From: 2-02-FULL-48-14 sp041645035
GTDB lineage: Bacteria; Patescibacteriota; Gracilibacteria; UBA1369; 2-02-FULL-48-14
DNA length: 6,712 bases
Direction: 5' to 3'
NCBI GenBank assembly: GCA_041645035.1
Contig: JBAZQU010000041.1
Location: 1-6,712, forward strand
Below, piece after piece: positions 4,874-6,712 of this stretch. Position 1 is the first letter of the stretch, and every line of letters starts with the position of its first letter. The translations under genes were made by a program, and so were the position numbers. Below the pieces are notes generated by a model. The model ran no database searches. It saw only the letters and a program-made list of their open reading frames with translations, and was not told the DNA's origin.

Positions 4874-4927
4874 CTTGGCTGTTTTCCTAAAGAACCAACT
4901 CATGCACCTGCCAAGCCAGCCATTTTT
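4873..4927 (+). terminator. Weak terminator candidate after the ATPase gene
   Basis: TGGCTG (4876-4881) can pair with CAGCCA (4917-4922), directly followed by TTTTT (4923-4927). A competing pairing, GCTTGGC (4873-4879) with GCCAAGC (4910-4916), is also perfect. The loops of 30-35 nt are long, so termination would be weak or the switch between pairings may matter. A further hairpin, CATTTTT/AAAAATG, follows at 4921-4939. Confidence 0.35.
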
Positions 4928-4951
4928 GTGATAAAAATGAAATAAGAGCGT

Positions 4952-4979
4952 ATGATACGCCTTTACACGGAATTGTCAA
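4952..4979 (-). promoter_or_regulatory. Near-consensus leftward promoter pointing into the end of the ATPase gene
   Basis: On the minus strand a perfect -35 TTGACA (4979-4974) and a -10 TATCAT (4957-4952, 5/6) are 16 bp apart. Transcription would begin near 4945 and run antisense to the ATPase 3' end. The first open frames are a 7-codon peptide starting at 4920 whose stop overlaps (ATGA) the start of a 69-codon frame (4903-4694). The latter is very basic and probably not coding, so an antisense RNA is the simpler reading. The -10 lies within the palindrome at 4948-4960. Confidence 0.55.
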
Positions 4980-5076
4980 CTACCAAATTAACTCCGCAGT
5001 TCAAAGGGTAAAATAACAGATGTAAAGTGAAAAGACAAATCACTAAAAGTCGCCTCATTGAGACCTACTAAAGCCA

Positions 5077-5099
5077 TTTGCCAAAACCGTTTTTGCAAA
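5077..5099. repeat. 23-bp imperfect inverted repeat
   Basis: TTTGC at 5077-5081 mirrors GCAAA at 5095-5099, and AAAAC mirrors GTTTT inside it, with one mismatch between the two parts. The loop is about 1-3 nt, so it would form a cruciform or be a binding site rather than a terminator. Confidence 0.4.
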
Positions 5100-5152
5100 C
5101 ACATTGAACTGTGTATGATTAGCCTCGATCGCGGTTCTAACGTCGTCCACGA

Positions 5153-5170
5153 CTCTCCGCCAAGAATCAC
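5153..5170 (+). repeat. Direct repeat B: echo of the tRNA-Ser 3' end and its flank
   Basis: CTCTCCGCCA, one extra A, then GAATCAC match tRNA-Ser(UGA) 3681-3697. Only the last 10 nt of the tRNA are present; the sequence to the left does not fold as a T arm, so this is not a tRNA gene. It sits 7 nt beyond the stop of the propeller gene. Confidence 0.4.
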
Positions 5171-5177
5171 GCCGTAG

Positions 5178-6107
5178 TTAAGGCTGAATCTTATAAAACA
5201 TTCTATAGGTTCCGTCAGGCAACTGAATGACTGTCGGGTCGCAAAGCATTTTATTTTCACCTTTGGCTATTCTTACGCCATCTTCAGCCGACCAATCCCC
5301 GCCGCTTGAGGTGGCGCTACGAATACCATCCTCGGCGCAGAAAAAATGTCTGGCCAGATTATCGCTAATAAGATAGCTTCCGGTAACCGCACCGGCACCA
5401 TTTCTAAACCCGCTGTCACGAACGAAATCTAAGCCGTCTGCGGAAGTTAAACTCACAACATTTTGGCCGTGAGAAATATATATTTTCCATGTATCGCCGA
5501 TTTTGATCACGTCAGGATCGGTCAAAGATTCGTTGTTCTCCGAAACAACTCTTTTACCGTCTTCGATTTTAAAATTTAGACCATCGACGGAAAGAGCACT
5601 GATAACTTCGGTTTTGGCTCTTTGGGTAGGTAAAAGGTTGAGCGGGAAGCAAACCAAATACAATCTGATTGAGTCGTCAGTCAACAATTCGACTTCCGGA
5701 TCGGCAAAACAATTTTTATCTGTAATTGGATTCTCAAAATTCGTGGCATATTCTGTCCAAGTTTCCCCTAAATCGGTTGATTTGGCCACGGCCGGACCGC
5801 CGCTAACCGTATTTGTGCCATCGACAAAATAAATAAAAATAGTGCCACCATCGGTTATAACCGCGCCAGGCACAGATGCGTGATCGAAGAGCAATTCACC
5901 ATCAGTTTGCCAATTTAAGCCATCGGTTGAAGTGGCGCTATAAACTTGATGATTAAAAGGTCCATCAATGTTGTTTCCGTGATTTTCTGTAGCAGTTCTA
6001 GTAATGGCTTCAACTGGTTCTAAGTCAAATTTCTGCCAGTTATAAATCCAGGTACCAATCGCCAAAACAACAATCGCAATCAAAATGGTTAATATTTTTT
6101 GGTTCAT
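5178..6107 (-). CDS. Membrane-anchored five-repeat beta-propeller protein (309 aa), glycosidase/sialidase-like fold
   Basis: Residues 5-22 are an N-terminal hydrophobic anchor or uncleaved signal, so the rest should lie outside the cytoplasmic membrane. Five repeats are visible, each pairing an Asp-box-like S-x-D-G-L-x-W/F motif (57-66, 108-117, 169-179, 217-228, 262-272) with a D-P-x-V...Y strand (78-97, 135-154, 195-214, 239-258, 289-306). This pattern matches five-bladed propellers of the GH43/GH32 type and BNR repeats. The DP motif is complete in repeats 2, 3 and 5 (ADPEV, TDPDV, CDPTV) but altered in 1 and 4 (VPGAV, GAVTG). I cannot assign catalytic residues, so carbohydrate binding or hydrolysis is only likely. 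The start at 6107 lies 15 nt after the upstream gene's stop, without a Shine-Dalgarno, indicating an operon. The last repeat ends right at the C-terminus. Confidence 0.85.
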   Translation of the reverse strand: MNQKILTILIAIVVLAIGTWIYNWQKFDLEPVEAITRTATENHGNNIDGPFNHQVYSATSTDGLNWQTDGELLFDHASVPGAVITDGGTIFIYFVDGTNTVSGGPAVAKSTDLGETWTEYATNFENPITDKNCFADPEVELLTDDSIRLYLVCFPLNLLPTQRAKTEVISALSVDGLNFKIEDGKRVVSENNESLTDPDVIKIGDTWKIYISHGQNVVSLTSADGLDFVRDSGFRNGAGAVTGSYLISDNLARHFFCAEDGIRSATSSGGDWSAEDGVRIAKGENKMLCDPTVIQLPDGTYRMFYKIQP

Positions 6108-6122
6108 AAAAAATTATGTGGA

Positions 6123-6509
6123 TCAGTCTCGTCTATTTTTACTTACCAACCGTATCAAGAGGGCCACTATTGCAGCCCCTGCGGTCAAAATTGCGACGAA
6201 AGGAAGGGTCGCGTTGTAAATCTGTGTCTGCAAGGTCGGATACTCTACTACACTCTGGCGAATGAACCAGTAGTCGTCGAGAATCAACCCCGAGGCCACG
6301 GCTGTCAAAAACAAGTACGCGAGGTCGTGATTTTTAGGCCCAAAAAGCAAAAGCTGTGAACTGATGAGTAAAAGCAGCACTCCGCAATCAAAGTGGTGTA
6401 ATTCAAAATTAAAAAGGAGGAGAGCCGGATTGTGCACGAATACGAAAAATCGAATCAGGACAATGGTGCCGACTATAATCGCAAAAAATAGTATAATTTT
6501 ATGACGCAT
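6123..6509 (-). CDS. Small four-helix membrane protein with HHF and GLILDD motifs (128 aa)
   Basis: The protein is nearly all hydrophobic, with helices at about 4-24, 40-57, 62-80 and 101-122 and a basic C-terminal tail (SKNRRD). Residues 38-43 are HHFDCG at the start of helix 2, and 74-79 are GLILDD at the end of helix 3, followed by YWFIR. I have a memory of small bacterial and archaeal membrane proteins with a similar HHxxxG plus D-D/E pattern of unknown function, suggesting paired His and Asp that could bind a metal. That comparison is unverified. The start ATG 6509 fits an 18-nt leader after the promoter at 6532-6560. It is the first gene of a two-gene unit with the beta-propeller gene 15 nt downstream, so both may act at the cell envelope. 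Confidence 0.82.
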   Translation of the reverse strand: MRHKIILFFAIIVGTIVLIRFFVFVHNPALLLFNFELHHFDCGVLLLLISSQLLLFGPKNHDLAYLFLTAVASGLILDDYWFIRQSVVEYPTLQTQIYNATLPFVAILTAGAAIVALLIRLVSKNRRD

Positions 6510-6531
6510 TCCAAAATTTATCTGTAAAGCC

Positions 6532-6560
6532 AGGATAACTAATTTTTAGGTTTTCTTCAA
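6532..6560 (-). promoter_or_regulatory. Promoter of the membrane protein/beta-propeller operon
   Basis: On the minus strand, TTGAAG (6560-6555, 4/6) and TATCCT (6537-6532, 4/6) are separated by 17 bp. Transcription would begin near 6525, giving a short leader before ATG 6509. Matches are moderate but spacing and position are right. Confidence 0.5.
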
Positions 6561-6622
6561 GAATTCGCTCGTCGTCTTTCAGATTACAAGAAAATGTGGT
6601 TCAATGGCTCGGCAAAGGCAGG

Positions 6623-6712
6623 GGAGAGATGGCCGAGTGGTTGAAGGCGCCGCTCTCGAAAAGCGGTATATCCTCACGGGTATCGAGGGTTCGAATCCCT
6701 CTCTCTCCGCCA
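6623..6712 (+). tRNA. tRNA-Ser(CGA), CCA encoded, ends at the window edge
   Basis: The acceptor stem GGAGAGA/TCTCTCC is followed by G and CCA at 6710-6712. The anticodon stem CCGCT/AGCGG carries the loop CTCGAAA, so the anticodon is CGA and reads UCG. The variable arm pairs ATATCC with GGGTAT, and the T arm is GAGGG-TTCGAAT-CCCTC. The gene is complete. No hairpin like those before the other two tRNAs is present, and I found no convincing promoter in 6561-6622. Confidence 0.97.

Larger units (their letters stand above)
4874..5177. other. 304-nt gap between convergent genes: no complete gene, several inverted repeats and one strong promoter
   Basis: No convincing complete gene is seen. Contents in order: terminator-like pairings (4873-4939), a leftward promoter (4952-4979) whose -10 lies in the palindrome GCGTATGATACGC (4948-4960), an inverted repeat (5077-5099), small hairpins at 5101-5114 (CACA/TGTG) and 5143-5154 (GTCGT/ACGAC), and the tRNA-end echo (5153-5170). 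On the minus strand, the frame of the beta-propeller gene continues past its stop for 40 codons (5177-5058, stop TGA 5057-5055). It holds a plausible helical stretch, VVDDVRTAIEANHTQF, that may be a decayed remnant. Confidence 0.5.
5055..5177 (-). pseudogene. Possible decayed coding remnant behind the beta-propeller stop
   Basis: Reading on from the propeller stop in the same frame gives 40 codons to TGA 5057-5055. The stretch VVDDVRTAIEANHTQF and FAKTVLANGF has the polar, helical look of real protein. A GTG at 5149-5147 preceded by GGAGA could start a ~31-aa peptide. No homolog is recognised. It may be chance, or the tail of an older gene. Confidence 0.2.

Noticed and set aside
4694..4903. 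Minus-strand ORF of 69 codons behind the strong promoter at 4952-4979
   Set aside because: It lies antisense to the ATPase, is very basic with low-complexity composition and shows no family features. The promoter is kept as a finding, the ORF is not.
5135..5162. A full or pseudo tRNA ending at 5162
   Set aside because: Only the last 10 nt match a tRNA; the 17 nt to the left do not form a T arm.

Overview
This is a bacterial chromosomal window of compact genes on both strands. It holds seven convincing protein genes (one cut by the left edge), one candidate tiny gene and three serine tRNA genes. The LemA/TPM pair, tRNAs with encoded CCA, bacterial-type promoters and hairpin-plus-T terminators all say Bacteria. 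Almost no start has a visible Shine-Dalgarno sequence, and most genes are small or uncharacterised. An uncultured lineage such as Patescibacteria/CPR (for example Peregrinibacteria) would fit, but that is an inference. TGA, TAA and TAG all behave as stops, so no recoding is needed.

Layout. At 1-1074 (minus), two overlapping genes encode helical proteins that share a G-D-x-S-P-D-x-L-I motif; they look like divergent paralogs driven by one extended -10 promoter. At 1147-1303 (plus), a hairpin-rich stretch leads into tRNA-Ser(GCU). At 1312-1849 (plus), a near-consensus promoter, a ~147-nt structured leader, a 95-aa RRM RNA-binding protein and a strong terminator form one unit. Its coding region is bracketed by two copies (27/30 identical) of a hairpin repeat. 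At 1920-2038 (plus), a possible 30-aa lipobox peptide runs into a bidirectional terminator. At 2047-3497 (minus) lies a lemA-TPM operon with a TAATG overlap. At 3601-3690 (plus) is tRNA-Ser(UGA), divergent from lemA. At 3734-4873 (plus) is an AT-rich AAA+/DUF4143 ATPase placed directly behind that tRNA. At 4874-5177 there is no complete gene, but there is a strong leftward promoter, several inverted repeats and a 17-nt echo of the tRNA 3' end with its flank. At 5178-6509 (minus), a four-helix membrane protein precedes a membrane-anchored five-repeat beta-propeller. At 6623-6712 (plus) is tRNA-Ser(CGA), ending at the window edge.

How the parts work together. The lemA and TPM genes are almost certainly co-translated. 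The 6509-6123 and 6107-5178 genes form a second envelope-directed pair. The RRM gene looks self-contained and probably controlled at the RNA level. The ATPase looks like a foreign insertion next to a tRNA. The three tRNA-Ser genes have different anticodons and are separated by unrelated genes. The most unusual signals are the duplicated hairpin around the RRM gene, the tiny lipobox ORF, the tRNA-end echo behind the ATPase and the leftward promoter that would make RNA antisense to the ATPase.
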